NCBI GenBank assembly: GCA_949752795.1
Contig: CATKHW010000285.1
Location: forward strand, 186,001 to 250,000
DNA: 64,000 bases
Reading direction: 5' to 3'
Source of the DNA: Hyperoodon ampullatus
Taxonomy: Eukaryota; Chordata; Mammalia; Artiodactyla; Ziphiidae
Positions 35,648-50,100 of this stretch are shown in pieces. Every line of letters starts with the position of its first letter. Position 1 is the stretch's first letter. Position numbers and translations under genes: made by a program. A model generated the notes under the pieces. That model worked only from the letters and a program-made list of their open reading frames with translations. It was not told the DNA's origin and made no database searches.

Positions 35648-37387
35648 GTGTAGGTCTTGTCTATTCCATAGTTGGTTTTTGGAACGGTACCTGTGCTTAT
35701 ATCAAACTCTGGTTTTATGCATCACCCCACCACTCCTTCTCCCTTAAGCAGGCATAAGAGTGTTTTCTAAATGTGAGACACTGTTCTCTTTCCTAACTCA
35801 GTTCAAGTGTAGCCATGTTTACAGGATCTTCATAAGTGATATCTTATGATAAGTTTCTTTTTCTGCGTGACTCATTTCACTTAGAATCATCGTACCTGAA
35901 TCCACCCATTTTGCTGCTACTGGTCTTATGACATTGATTTCATGGCTGAGGGATATTCCATCGTACGTAAGTACCACAATTTTTTGAACCATTTTTATAT
36001 TTCCTGGGATATTTAAGGTGTACCCAAGTTGAGGTCCTTGTAAGCAGTACAGCCCTAAATTTTGGGGTGGCTCTGTCTTACTGATTTTCAGTTGTCCCAA
36101 GATATATTCCCTAGAATGGAAGTGCTCCTGGCTCTGTAGCTCTGTTGTTTACTTGATTTAGGGAACAGTATTCACTCCTCCAGAGAGGCAGTTGGCAATT
36201 TACATCCCGCCCATCAGCATAACAAGGCTCCCAGTTCTCCAGGGCCTGTCTTGCCTTTCTGGTTTTTACACATTTTGTGGATGTCCCTTTCGACCCGTGG
36301 GAAGTGAAACTTCTTTGTAGTGCAGATTTGCATTGCCCACTTTCTTGCTTGGCCAAAAAGGGCGTATGCGTTTTCTCCTGAATATATTCAGGAGAAAACG
36401 CATACGCCCTCTTTGGAAAAGTGCATCATTGTCGAAGTTGTGCCCCTCTTCCTGTGCTTTAAAGGCGATTCCAACGTACCTCTGGAAATCTGTTTCCTGC
36501 TATTCTGCCTCGCTTTCAAGTCCGCCTCGTTGCCTTCCCTCAACAGATTTTTGGACCATAGTTGTCCTTTATTACTCGGCCAGTTTGTGAATTGCTGTGC
36601 CCCTGTGCTCCATTTTTCAACTCGTTTTTGGTGAGCTGACCGCAAGTCCAACATTTTGGTTCAGGACCTATGCTGGTTCCCGGTGGGGAGCTTAGACTTT
36701 GGTTAATTCGTCTTCCTGCCGGGAAGTTAGAGTGATATGTGCCCGTCCAAATGCCTAACAGCTACTCTCTCATTGGTTCTCCCTCTTCCATTTCATCCTC
36801 TGCCAAATTGGCAACCTGTGCGAACCAGGAGGTTAAAGGGGCTGTCTCTCCTAGTTGGGAGGTTGATAGTAAAGCAGATGGAAAGTCAAACCGGAGCACC
36901 AGGAGAGGGACTATTCGTTGAGTTTTAGAGACCTTTCGTATTCACAGTGTGTCCGTTCTCTAGGTTTCCCGTACATGTTATAGCTGTAGTAATATTCCCT
37001 TCAACCTGGAGAGTTGGGACTCATGGAATGGGTGCCAGGCATTTGTGCTTTAAAGGGTCTGCATTTGCTCACCCAATCTCACCAATCCTCTCAGTCCCAA
37101 GTGTCCCTGCTTATGCCACATCCAGCTGTCATTGTAGATGGGGTCATTCCAGGTTTCATCAGAGACCCTGAAGTAATTGTACAGAATTTCCCAGTTTTTT
37201 TTGTTTTGTTTTTGAAATTCCTTTTTATAGTGGGTTTGAGCTGATTCCCGCTGCCATGTTTATGCCAGTCTAGACACACTTGATTCCCTTACGGCGACAT
37301 ATGAATACATAGGTTTTAAGATTCTTACTAGTCAGATATATTCCTCTGCGGGAAATATGGGGTTTTGAGTCCCTTTCACTGAGGAAG
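35648..37387. repeat. 1.740 kb satellite monomer, block 2 unit 6
   Basis: Palindrome at 36348-36421, 34 of 37 pairs; mismatches are confined to the outer ends. Confidence 0.92.
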
Positions 37388-39124
37388 GTGTAGGTCTTGT
37401 CTATTCCGTAGTTGGTTTTTGGAACGGTACCTGTGCTTATATCAAACTCTGGTTTTATGCATCACCCCACCTCTCCTTCCCCCTTAAGCAGGCATAAGAG
37501 TGTTTTCTAAATGTGAGACACTGTTCTCTTTCCTAAATCAGTTCAAGTGTAGCCATGTTTACAGGATCTTCATAAGTGATATCTTATGATAAGTTTCTTT
37601 TTCTGTGTGACTTATTTCACTTAGAATCATCGTACCTGAATCCACCCATTTTGCTGCTACTGGTCTTATGACATTGATTTCATGGCTGAGGGATATTCCA
37701 TCGTACGTAAGTACCACAATTTTTTGAACCATTTTTATATTTCCTGGGATATTTAAGGTGTACCCAAGTTGAGGTCCTTGTAAGCAGTGCAGCCCTAAAT
37801 TTTGGGGTGGCTCTGTCTTATTGATTTTCAGATTTCCCAAGGTATATTCCCAAGATTGGAAGTGCCCTTGGCTCTGTAGCTCTGTTCTTTACTTGTTTTA
37901 GGGAACACAATGCACTCCTCCAGAGAGGCAGTTGGCAATTTACATCCCGCCCATCAGCATAACAAGGCTCCCTGTTCTCCAGGGCCTGTCTTTCCTTTCT
38001 GGTTTTTACACATTTTGTGGATGTCCCTTTTGACCGGTGGGAAGTGATACTTCTTTGTAGTGCAGATTTGCATGCCCGCTTGCTTGCTTGGCCAGAAAGG
38101 GCGTATGCGTTTTCTCCTGAATATATTCAGGAGAAAACGCCTACGCCCTTTTTGGCCAAGTGCATCATTGTCGAAGTTGTGCCCCTCTTCCTGTGCTTTA
38201 AAGGCGATTCCAACGTACCTCTTGAAATCTGTTTCCTGCTATTCTACCTCGCTTTCAAATCCACCTCGCTGCCTTCCCTCAACAGATTTTTGGATGATAG
38301 TTGTCCATTATTACTCGGCCAGTTTGTGAATTGCTGTGCCCCTGAGCTCCATTTTTCAACTCGATTTTGGTCAGCGGCCCGCAAGTCCAAAATTTTGGTT
38401 CAGGACCTATACTGGTTCCCGGTGGGTGGCTGAGACTTTGGTTAATTCTTCTTCCTGTCGGGAAGTTAGAGTGATATGTGCCCGTCCAAATGCCTAACAG
38501 CTACTCTCTCATTGGTTCTCCCTCTTCCCTTTCATCCTCTGCCAAATTGGCAACCTGTGCGAACCAGGAGGTTAAAGGGGCTGTCTCTCCAATTTGGGAG
38601 ATTGATAGTAAAGCAGATGGAAGGTCAAACCGGAGCACCAGGAAAGGGACTATTCGTTGAGTTTTAGAAACCTTTCGTATTCACAGTGTGTCCGTTCTCT
38701 ACGTTCCCCGTACATGTTATAACTATAGTAATATTCCCTTCAACCTGGAGAGTTGAAACCCATGAAATGGGTGCCATGCATTATTGCTTTAAAGGGTCTG
38801 CATTTGCTCACCCAATCTCATCAATCCTCTCAGTCCCTAGTGTCCCTCCTTATGCCACATCCAACTGTCATTGTAGATAGGGTCATTCCATGTTTCATCA
38901 CAGACCCTGAAGGAATTGTAATGAACTTCCCAGTTTTTTTGTTTTGTTTTTGAAATTCCTTTTTATAGTGGGTTTGAGCTGATTCTCGCTGCCATGTTTA
39001 TGCCAGTCTAGACACACTTGATTCCCTTACGGAGACATATCAATACATAAGTTTTAAGATTCTTACTAGTAAGATATATTCCTCTGCAGGAAATATGGGG
39101 TTTTGAGTCCCGTTCACAGAGGAA
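37388..39124. repeat. 1.737 kb satellite monomer, block 2 unit 7
   Basis: Palindrome at 38087-38160, 35 of 37 pairs. Toward its end it begins to share variants with the diverged unit that follows. Confidence 0.92.
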
Positions 39125-40865
39125 GTAGTAGGTCTTGTCTATTCTGTATTTGGATTATGGAACCGTACCTGTGCTAATATCAAACTCTTGTTTTATTCAT
39201 CACCCCACCTCTGCTTTCCCCTTAAGCATGCATAAGAGTGTTTTCTATATATGAGACTCTGTTCCCTTTCCTAATTCATTCCATGTGTAGCCATGTTTAT
39301 ACACCCTTCATAAGTGATATCTTATGATAAGTTTCTTTTTCTGTGTGATTTTTTCAGTTAGAATCATGGTACATGCATCCCATCATTATGCTGCTACTGG
39401 CCTTATGACATTGACTTCATGGCTGAGGGATATTCCATCATACGTATGTACCACAATTTCTTTACCATTTTTCTCTTTCCTGGGTTATTTAAGGTGTCCC
39501 GAAGTCGAGGTTCTTGTAAGCAGTGCTGCCCTATATTTTGGGTTGGCTGTGTCTTATTGATTTTCAATTTTCCCAAGGTATATTCCCTTGACTGGAAGTG
39601 CCTTAGGTTGTGAAGCTCTGTTGAGTAATTCTTTTAGGGAACACAATGCACTCCTCCAGAGTGACTGTTGGCAATCTACATCCCACCCATCAGCATAACA
39701 AGGCTCCCTGTTCTCCAGAGCCCCTCTTGCCTTTCTGGTTTTTACACATTTTACGGATATCCCTTTTGACTGGTGGGAAGTGATACTTCTTTGTAGTGCA
39801 GATTTGCATTGTGCGGTTGCTTGGTTGGCCAAAATGGGTGTATGCGTTTTCTCCTGAATATATTCAGGAGAAAATGCATGCGCCCTTTATGGACAATTCC
39901 ATAATTGTCGAAGTTGTGATGCTTTTCCTGTGTTTAAAGGCGATTCCAATGTACTTCTGGAAATCTGTTTCGTGCAAATCTCCCTCATTTTCAAGTCCGC
40001 CTCATGGCTTCTCCTCAACAGATTTTTGGAAGAGAGTAGTCCTCTATAACTCTGCAAGTTAGTGAATTGCTGTGCCCCTGAGCTCCATTTTTCAACTTGT
40101 GTTTTTGTGAGCTGACCGCAAACCCACAATTTTGCTTCAGGACCTATACTAGTTATGGGTGTGGGGCAGGCTCAGAGTTTGGTTAATTCTTCTTCATGAC
40201 GGGAAATTAGACTGACATGTGGCCGTCCAAATGCCTACAGCTACTCTCTCATTGGTTCTCCCTCTTCCCTTATATCCTCTGCACAATGTGCCAACTGTGC
40301 GAACCAGGAGGTTATAGGGGCTGACTCTCCAAGTTGGGAGATTGATATTAAAGCAGTTGGAATGTCAAGCTGGAGCACATGGAGAGAAAAAAATTAGTAG
40401 AGTTTTAGAAACCTTTCACCATCAGAGGGTGTCCATTCTCTAGGTTTCCCATACATGTTATAACTGTAGTGATATTCCCTTCTACCTGGAGAGTTGGGAA
40501 CCATGGAATCAGTGGCAGGCATTATTGATTTAAAGCGTCTGCATTTTCACACCCAATCTCACCAATCCTCTCAGTCCCAAGTGAACAGCCTTATGCCACA
40601 TCCAGCTGTTGTTGTAGATAGGGTCATTCCAAGTTTCATCAGAACCCCTGAAGGTATTGTGTAAGAATTTCACTGTTTCTTTGTTTTGTTTTGAAATTCC
40701 TTTTTATAGTGGGTTTGAGCTGATTCTCACTGCCGTGTTTATGTCATTCTAGACACACTTGTTTCCCTTATGGAGACATATCAATACACAGGTTTTAAGA
40801 TCCTTACTAGTCAGATATATTTCTCTGTGGGGAATAGGGGTGTTGAGTCCCATTCACTGAGGAAG
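39125..40865. repeat. Diverged satellite monomer, block 2 unit 8
   Basis: Paralogue of the diverged unit at 6953-8700 (offset about 32.17 kb). Palindrome at 39825-39896, 30 of 36 pairs. Confidence 0.87.
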
Positions 40866-41065
40866 GAGTCGGGCTTGTCTCTTCTGTATTTGGATTATGG
40901 AACGGTACCTGTGTTAATATCAAACTCTGGTTTTGTGTGTCTCCCCACCTCTCCTTCCCCCTTAAGCAAGCATAAGAGTGTTTTCTAAATCTGAGACTCT
41001 GTTCTCTTTCCTAATTCAGTTCATATGTAGCCAGGTTTACAGTCCCTTCATAAGTGATATCTTAT
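40866..41065. repeat. Truncated satellite monomer, left edge of minisatellite B
   Basis: About 200 bases of monomer ending at GTGATATCTTAT, the same breakpoint as at 8900. Confidence 0.85.
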
Positions 41066-44000
41066 ATCAGAATGCACCATGGCCCTTGTCATAATAATGC
41101 TCCATGACCCCTGTCATCACAATGCTCCATTCCCTGGTTATCACAATGCTCCATGTCCCTTGTCATAACAATTCTCCACGTACTTGTCATCACAATGCTA
41201 CATGACACTTCTCATCACAAAGTTACATGCTCGTTTCATCATAATTCTCCATGCACTTGTCATTGCAATGTTCCATGACCCCTGTCATAGCAAGCTCCAA
41301 GTGTTTGTCATCACAATGCTTCACGACTTTATCATCAAAATTCTCAATGGCACTTTTCATTACAATGTTCCGTACCCTTGTCATCACAATGTTCCATTCC
41401 CTTGTCATCACAATGCTCCATGACCCCTGTCATCACAATGCTCCCTGACACCTGTCATCACAATGCTTCATGCCCCTTGTCATTACAGTGCTCCATGATG
41501 CTCATCATCACAATTACCCAAGGTCTTCTTATCACAATGCTCCACGGTTTTGCCATCACAATGCTCCATGCCCTGGTCATCTCAAAGCTCAATGTCCCTT
41601 GTCCTCACAATTCTCCACGTCCTTGTCATCACAATGCTCCATGGCACTTCTCATCACAATGTTATATGCTCTTGTCATAACAATACTCCATGCACTTGTC
41701 ATCGCAATGCTCCATGACCCCTGTCATAGGAAGCTCCATGCGCTTGTCATCACAATGTTTCACGACATGGACATTAAAATTATCAATGGCCCTTGTCATC
41801 TCAATGCTCCATGCGCTTATCATCACAATGCTCCTTTACCTTTGTCACAACAATCCTCCATGACACTTGGCATCACAATGCTCCGTGCTATTGTCATCAC
41901 AATGGAACATGACATACGTCATCACAATGCTCCCTGACACCTGTCTTCACAATACTCCATGACCTTGTCATCACAATGCTCCATGCCCTTGTCATCACAA
42001 TGTGCCATGCCCACTGTCATCAAAATAATCCATGAAACTTGTCAGACCAAAGCTCCATGCCACCTTTCATCACAATGCTCCATGAACCCTGTCATCACAA
42101 TGCACCATGCCCATCATCATAATGCTTCATACTCTTGTCATCACAATGAAATCAAAATGTTCCATGACCTCTGTCATCACAATGCTCCAAACCCTTGTGA
42201 TCACAATGTTCCATAACACTTGTCATCACAATACCCCATGACGCTACTCATCACAATTATCCATGGACTTCTCATCACAATGCCCCATGACATTTGTCAT
42301 CACAATGCGCAATACACATGTCATCACAATGCTCCCTGACTCTTGCCATCAGTATGCTCCCTGAACCCTTTCATGACAAGGCTCCATGCCTTTTTCATCA
42401 CAATGATCCATGCCATTTTCATCACAATGCTCCAAGACCCCTGTAATCACAATGCCCCATGCCCTTGTCATCACAAAGTTCCATGATGCATGTCATCGGA
42501 ATGCTCCATGGCCTTCTCATCACAATGCTCCATGCCCTTGTCATCACAATGCTCCAAGACCCCTGTAATCACAATGGTCCATGCCCCTTTTCATCAGAAT
42601 GCTCCATGAGACTTGTCATCACAAGGCTCCATGGTCTTCTCATCACAATGCTCCAGGACATTGTCATCAATATGCCCTATTCCCTTATCATCACAATGCT
42701 CCATGACCCCTGTCATCACAATACTCCATGAACATTTTCAGCCCAATGCTCCATGACCTTCTCATCACAATGCTCCATGACCAATATCATCACAATTCTC
42801 CATGACCACAGTCATCACAACGCTCAATATCACCTGACAACACAATGATCCGGGACTCTTGTCATCACAATGCTCCATTCCCTAGTCATCACAATGCTCC
42901 ATGACCCCTGTCATCACAATACTCCATGAACATTTTCAGCCCAATGCTCCATGACACTTGTCATCACAATGATGCATGCCCTTGTCATCCCAATGCTCCA
43001 TGACCCCTGTAATCACAATGCTCCGTGACGCTTGTCATCACAGTGCTCCATGACACCTGTCATCACAATGCTCCATGCCTTTGTCAGCAAAATGCTACAT
43101 GACCTTGTCATTACAATGTTCTATGCACTTGTCATCACAATACTCCATTACCATTGCCATCACAATCCTCCATGAACCTTGGGATCATATTGCTCCATGC
43201 CCTTGTCATCACAATGCTCCATGCTCCTTGAAATCAAAATGATCCATGACCTCTGTCATCACAATGCTCCAAACCCTTGTGATCACAATGTTCCATAACA
43301 CTTGTCATCACAATGCTCCATGATGCCTGTCATCACAATACTCCATGCCCTTTTCATCACAATGCTCCATGACCTTTGTCATCACAATTCTCGATACACT
43401 TGTCATCACAATGCTCCCTGACACTTGTCGTCAGAATGCTCCTTGAACCCTGTCACAAAAAGGCTCCATGCCTTTTTCATCAAAATGCACCATGCCGTTT
43501 TCATCACAATGCTCCATGCCATTGTCATCAAAATACTCCACAAGCTTGTCATCAGAATGCTCCATGTCCCTTGTCATCACAATTTTCCATGCACTTGTCA
43601 GCACAATGCTCCCTGACCCTTGTCATCACAATGCTCCAAGCCATTGTCATCACAATGCTCCATTACCTTTGTCATCAGAATCCTCCATGACACTTGGCAT
43701 CACAATGCTCCATGGCATTGTCATCACAATGGGCCATTACATATGTCATCACAATGCTCCCTGACACCTGTCTTCACAATACTGAATGACCTGGTCATCA
43801 CAATGCTCCATGCCCTTGTCATCACAATGCGCCATTCCAACTGTCATCGCAATAAGCCATGAAACTTATTAGACCAATGCTCTATGCCCTTGTCATCACA
43901 ATGCCCCAAGACCTTGTTATCACAATGCTCCATGACCCCTGTCATGACAATGCTCCGTGACTCCAGTCATCACAAGGCTTCATGACCTTTGTCATCACAG

Positions 44001-47000
44001 TGGTCCATGCCCTTGTCATCAACAGTCTCTGTGACCTTTTTAACCACAATGCTTCATGAACTTTTCATCACAATGCTCTTTGACCCTTGTCATCACAATG
44101 CTCTATGCCTTTCTCAGCACAATGCTCCATGACCATTGTCATCACAATGCTCCATGCGCTTGTCAGCACAATGCTCCATGACCCATGTCATCACAATGCA
44201 CCATGCGCTTGCCGTCACAGTGCTCCACAATCTTGTCATCACAATGCTCCATAAACCTTGTCATCACAATGCTCCATGCACTTCAAATCAAAATGCTCTC
44301 TCACCACTGATATCACAATGTTACATCACTATTCATCACAATACTCCCTCAACCCTGTCATCACAATGTTCCATGACTCCTGTCATCACAATGCTACATG
44401 CACTTATCATCACAATGTTCGATGATCCCTGACATCACAATGTTCCATAACCCCTGTCATCAAAATGCTCCATGACCCTTTTCATCAAAATGCTCCATGA
44501 CCCCTGACATCACAATGTTACATAACGCCTCTCATCAAAATGTTCCATGACCCTTTTCATCAAATTGGTCCATGACAATGTCATCACAATGCTCCCTGCC
44601 CTTCTCATCACAATGCACCACGCCCTTGTCATCAAAATGCTCCATGACCTTTGTCATCACAAAGCTCCATGACCCTTGGCATCACAATGCTCCATGCCAT
44701 TGTCATCACAATACTCCATGAAACCTCTCATCACATTGTTCCATGCAATTGTCATCAAAAAGCTCCATGGTGCTTGTCATCACACTGCTCGATGCCCTTC
44801 TCATCACAATGCTCCATGCCCTTGTCATTACAATCCTCCATGACCCATGGATCACTGTGTTCCGTGCCCTTGTCATCACAATGCTCCATGCCCACTCTCA
44901 TCACAATAATCCATGAAACTTTTCAGACAAATGTTCCATGCCCTTGTCATCACAATGCTCCATTACCCCTGTCATAACAATGCTCCATGAACACTGCCAT
45001 CACAACGTTCCACGGGCTTGTCATCACAAGGCTCCATGACCCTTGTCATCACAATGCTCCAAGACACCTGTAATCACAGTGCTACATGCCCTTGTCATCA
45101 CAGAGCTCCATGATGCATGTCATCAGAATGCTCCATGCCCTTGCCATCACAATGCTCCATTACCCCTGTGATAACAATGCTCCATGATCCCTGCCATCAC
45201 GATGTTCCATGGCCTTGTCATCACAAGGCTCCATGACCCTTCTCATCACAATGCTCCAAGACCCCTGTAATCACAATGCTCCATGTCCCTTTTTATCTCA
45301 ATGATCCATGAACCCTGTCATCACAATGCACCATGCCCATCATCATAATGCTTCAGGCTATTGTCATCACAATGAAATCAAAATGCTCCATGACCTCTGT
45401 CATAACACTGCTCCAAACCCTTGTGATCACCATATTCCATAACACTTGTCATCACAATGCCCCATGACGCTCGTCATCACAATTATCTATGGTCTTCTCT
45501 TCACAATGCTCCATGACCTTTGTCATCACAATGCTCAACACACTTGTCATCAAAATACTCCCTGACACTTGTTCTCTGTATGCTCCTTGAACCCTGTCAT
45601 GACAAGGCTCCATGCCTTTTTCATCACAATGATCCATGCCTTTTTCATCACAATGCTCCAAGACGCCTGTAATTACAATGCTCCATGCCCTTGTCATCAC
45701 AAAGCTCAATGACGCATGTCATCAGACTGCTCCTTGGCCTTCTCATAACAATGCTCCATTCCCTTGTCATCACAATTTTCCAAGACACTCTAATCAAAAT
45801 GCTCCATGCCCCTTTTCATCAGTATGCTCCATGAGACTTGTCTCACAAGGCTCCATGGTTTTCTCATCACAATGCTCCAGCACCTTGTCATCACAATGCT
45901 TCACGACCTTGTCATGAAAATTTTCAATGGCCCTTGTCATCATAATGCTCCAAGCCCTAGTCATCACAATGCTCCATTATATTTGTCATCACAATCCTCC
46001 ATTACATTTGGCATCACAATGCTCCATGCCATTGTCATCGCAATGGACCATGACATATGTCATCACAATGCTCCCTGACACCTGTCTTCACAATACTCCA
46101 TGACCTTCTCATCACAATGCCCCATGCCCTTGTCATCACAATGCCCCATGCCCACTGTCATCACAATAATCTATTAAACTTGTCAGACCAATGCTCCATG
46201 CCCCTGTCATCACAATGCTCCATGCCCTTGTCATCACAATGCTCCATGACCCTTGTCATCACAATGCTCTGTGACTCCAGTCATCACAATGCTTCATAAC
46301 ATTTGTCATCACAGTGGTCCATGCCCACATCATCACAAGGCTCTGTGACCTTTGTAACCACAATACTCCATGAACGTTTCATCACAATGCTCCGTGACCC
46401 TTGTCATCACAATGCTCCATGCCTTTGTCAGAACAATGCTCCATGACCCTTGTCATCACAATGTGCCACGTAATTTTCATCACAACGGTCCACAACCTTG
46501 TCATCGTAATGCTCCATAAACCTTGTAATCACAATGCTCCATGCACTTCTCATCAAAATGCTCTCTCAACAGAGATATCACAATGTTCCATCACTAGTCA
46601 TCACAATACTCCCTCACCCCTGTAATCACAATGTTGCATGACCCCTGTCATCACAATGCTACATCCCCTTATCATCACAATGTTCCATGACCCCTGACAT
46701 CACAATGTTCCATAACCCCTGTCATCAAAATGCTCCATGACCCTTTTCATCCCAAAGCTCCATGACCCCTGACATCACAATGTTCTATAACCCCTGTCAT
46801 CAAAATGTTCCATTACACTTTTCATCAAATTGCTGCATGACCCTGTCATCAAAATGCTCCCTGCCCTTCTCATCACAATGCACCACGCCCTTGACATCAA
46901 AATGCTCCATGACTTTTGTCATCACAAAGCTCCTTAACCCTTGGAATCACAATGTTCCATGAACCGTCTCATCACATTGTTCCATGCCCTTGTCATCACA

Positions 47001-49341
47001 AAGCTCCATGACGCTTGTCAAAACAATGTTCGATGCTCTTCTCATCACAATGCTCCATGCCCTTGTCATTAAAGTCCTCCATGACCCATGGATCACAGTG
47101 TTCCGTGACCTTGTCATCACAATGATCCATGCCCACTCTCATCACAATAATCCATGAAACTTTTCAGACCAATGCTCCATGCCCTTCTCATCACAATGCT
47201 CCATTACCCCTGTCATAACAATGCTCCATGACCCCTGCCATCACAATGTTCCACACCATTGTCATCACAAGGCTCCATGACCCATGTCATCACAATGCTC
47301 CAAGACCCCTGTAATCACAATGCTCCATGCCCTTGTCATCACAAAGCTCAATGACACATGTCATCAGAATGCTCCATGGCCTTCTCATCACAATGCTCCT
47401 TGCCCTTGTCATCACAATGCTCCAAGACCCCTGTAATCACAATGCTCCATGCCCCTTTTCATCTCAATGCTCCATGAACGCTGTCATCACAATGCACCAT
47501 GCCCATCACCATAATGCTTCAGGCTATTGTCATCACAATGTAATCAAAATGCTCCATGACCTCTGTCATCACAATGCTCCAAACCCTTGTGATCACAATG
47601 TTCCATAAAACTTATCATCACAACACCCCATGATGCTCATCATCAAAATTATCCATGGTCTTCTCATCACAATGCTCCATGAACTTTGTCATCACAATGC
47701 TCATTACACTTGTCATTACAATGCTCCGTGACACTTGTCGTCAGTATGCTCCTAGAACCCTGTCATGACAAGGCTCCATGCCTTTTTCATAACAATGATC
47801 CATGCCATTTTCATCACAATACTCCATGCCCTTGTCAGCACAAAGCTCCATGACGCATGTCATCAGAATGCTCCATGGCCTTCTCATCACAATACTCCAT
47901 GCCCTTGTCATCACAATGCTCCAAGACCCCTGTAATCACAATGCTCCATGCCCCTTTTCATCAGAATGTTCCATGAGAATTGTCATCACAAGGCTCCATG
48001 GACTTTCCATCACAATGCTCCAGGACCTTGTCATCACAGTGCTCAATTCCCTTCTCATTACAATGCTCCATGACCCGTGTCATCACAATACTCCATGAAC
48101 ATTTTCAGCCCAATGCTTCATGACCTTCTCATCACAATGCTCCATGACCCATATCATCACAATCCTCCATGACCACTGTCATCACAACACTCCATGACCC
48201 CTGACAACACAATGTTCTGGGACTCTTGTCATCACAATGCTCCATTCCCTTGTCATCACAATGCTCCATGAACATTTTCAGCCCAATGCTCCATGACACT
48301 TGTCATCACAATGATCCATGCCCTTGTCATCCCAATGCTCCATGACCCCTGTAATCACAATGCTCCGTGACGCTTATCATCACAGTGCTCCATGACCCTT
48401 ATCATCACAATTCTCCATGCCTGTGTCATCAAAATCCTACATGACCTTGTCATCACAATGCTCCATGAGCTTGTCATCACAATACTCCATTACCATTTTC
48501 ATCACAATCCTCCATGAACCTTGGGATCACATTGCTCCATGCCCAAGTCATCACAATGCTCCATGCTCCTTGAAATCAAAATGGTCCATGACCTCTGTCA
48601 TCACAATGCTCCAACCCCTTGTGATCACAATGTTCCATAACACTTGAAATCACAACACTCCATGATGACTGTCATGACAATACTCCATGCACTTGTCGTC
48701 ACAATGCTCCATGACCTTTGTCATCACAATTCTCAATACACTTGTCATCACAATGCTCCCTGACACTTGTCGTCAGAATACTCCTTGAACACTGTCATGA
48801 AAAGGCTCCATGCCTTTTTCATAAGAATGCTCCATGCCCTTTTCATCACAACGCTCCATGTCATTGTCATCACAATACTCCACAAGCTTGTCATCAGAAT
48901 GCTCCCTGATCATTGTCTTCAGAATGCTCCATGAACCCTGTCATCACAATGCTCCATACCCCTTGTCATTACAGTGTTCCATGACGCTCGTCATCACAAT
49001 TATCCATGGACTTCTCATCACAATGCTCCATGACCGTTGTAATCACAATTCTCAATACACTTGTCATCACAATGCTCCCTGATACTTGTCATCAGTTTGC
49101 TCATTGAAACCTGTCGTGACAAGTCTCCATGACATTTTCATCACAATGATCCATGCCCTTTTCATCACAGTGCTCCATGCCATTGTCATCACAATACTCC
49201 ACAAGCTTGTCATCAGAATGCTCCGTGACACTTTTCATCTCAATGATCCATGACCCCTGTCATCACAATGCTCCATGACACCTGTCATCACAATGCTCCA
49301 TGCCCCTTGTCATTACAGTGCTCCATGATGTTCGTCATCAC

Positions 49342-50100
49342 AATTATCCATGGTCTTCTCATCACAGTGCTCCACGGTCTTGCCATCACAATGCTCCATG
49401 CCCTGGTCATCACAATGCTCCATGTCCCGAGTCATCACAATGCTCCATGACCCTGTCATCACAATGCTCCATACCGCTTGTCATTACAGTGCTCCATGAC
49501 ACTCGTAATCACAATTGTCCATGGTCTTCTCATCACAATGCTCCACGCCCTTGTCATCAAAATGCTCCATGACCCTTGTCATCACAATGCTCCATGACCA
49601 CTGTCATAACAATGCTCCATGACCCCTGTCATCAAAAGGCTCCATACCACTTGTCATTACAGTGCTCCATGACGCTCCTCATCACAATTATCCATGGTCT
49701 TCTCATCACAATGCTCCACGATCTTGCCATCACAGTGCTCCATGCCTTGGGCATCACAATGCTCCATGTCCCCGGTCATCACAATGCTCCATGACCACTG
49801 TCATCACAATGCTCTATACCCCTTGTCATTACAGTGCTCCATGACACTCGTCATCACAATTATCCATGATCTTCTCATCACAGTGCTCCACGATCTTGAC
49901 ATCACAAGGCTCCATGCCCTGGTCATCACAATGCTCCATGTCCCCAGTGATCACAATGCTCCATGACCCCTGTCATCACAATGCTCCATACCCCTTGTCA
50001 TTACAGTGCTCCATGACGCTCGTCATCACAATTATCCATGGTCTTCTCATCACAGTGCTCCATGGTCTTGCCATCACAATGCTCCATGCCCTGGTCATCA
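49342..50100. repeat. 172 bp higher-order repeat of seven minisatellite units
   Basis: The landmark AATTATCC (or AATTGTCC) recurs at 49342, 49513, 49686, 49858 and 50030, with spacings of 171, 173, 172 and 172, that is seven 24/25 bp units. The same higher-order unit continues in the duplicated copies around 52460-53050 and 55400-55760, and once more near 56287. Confidence 0.8.
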
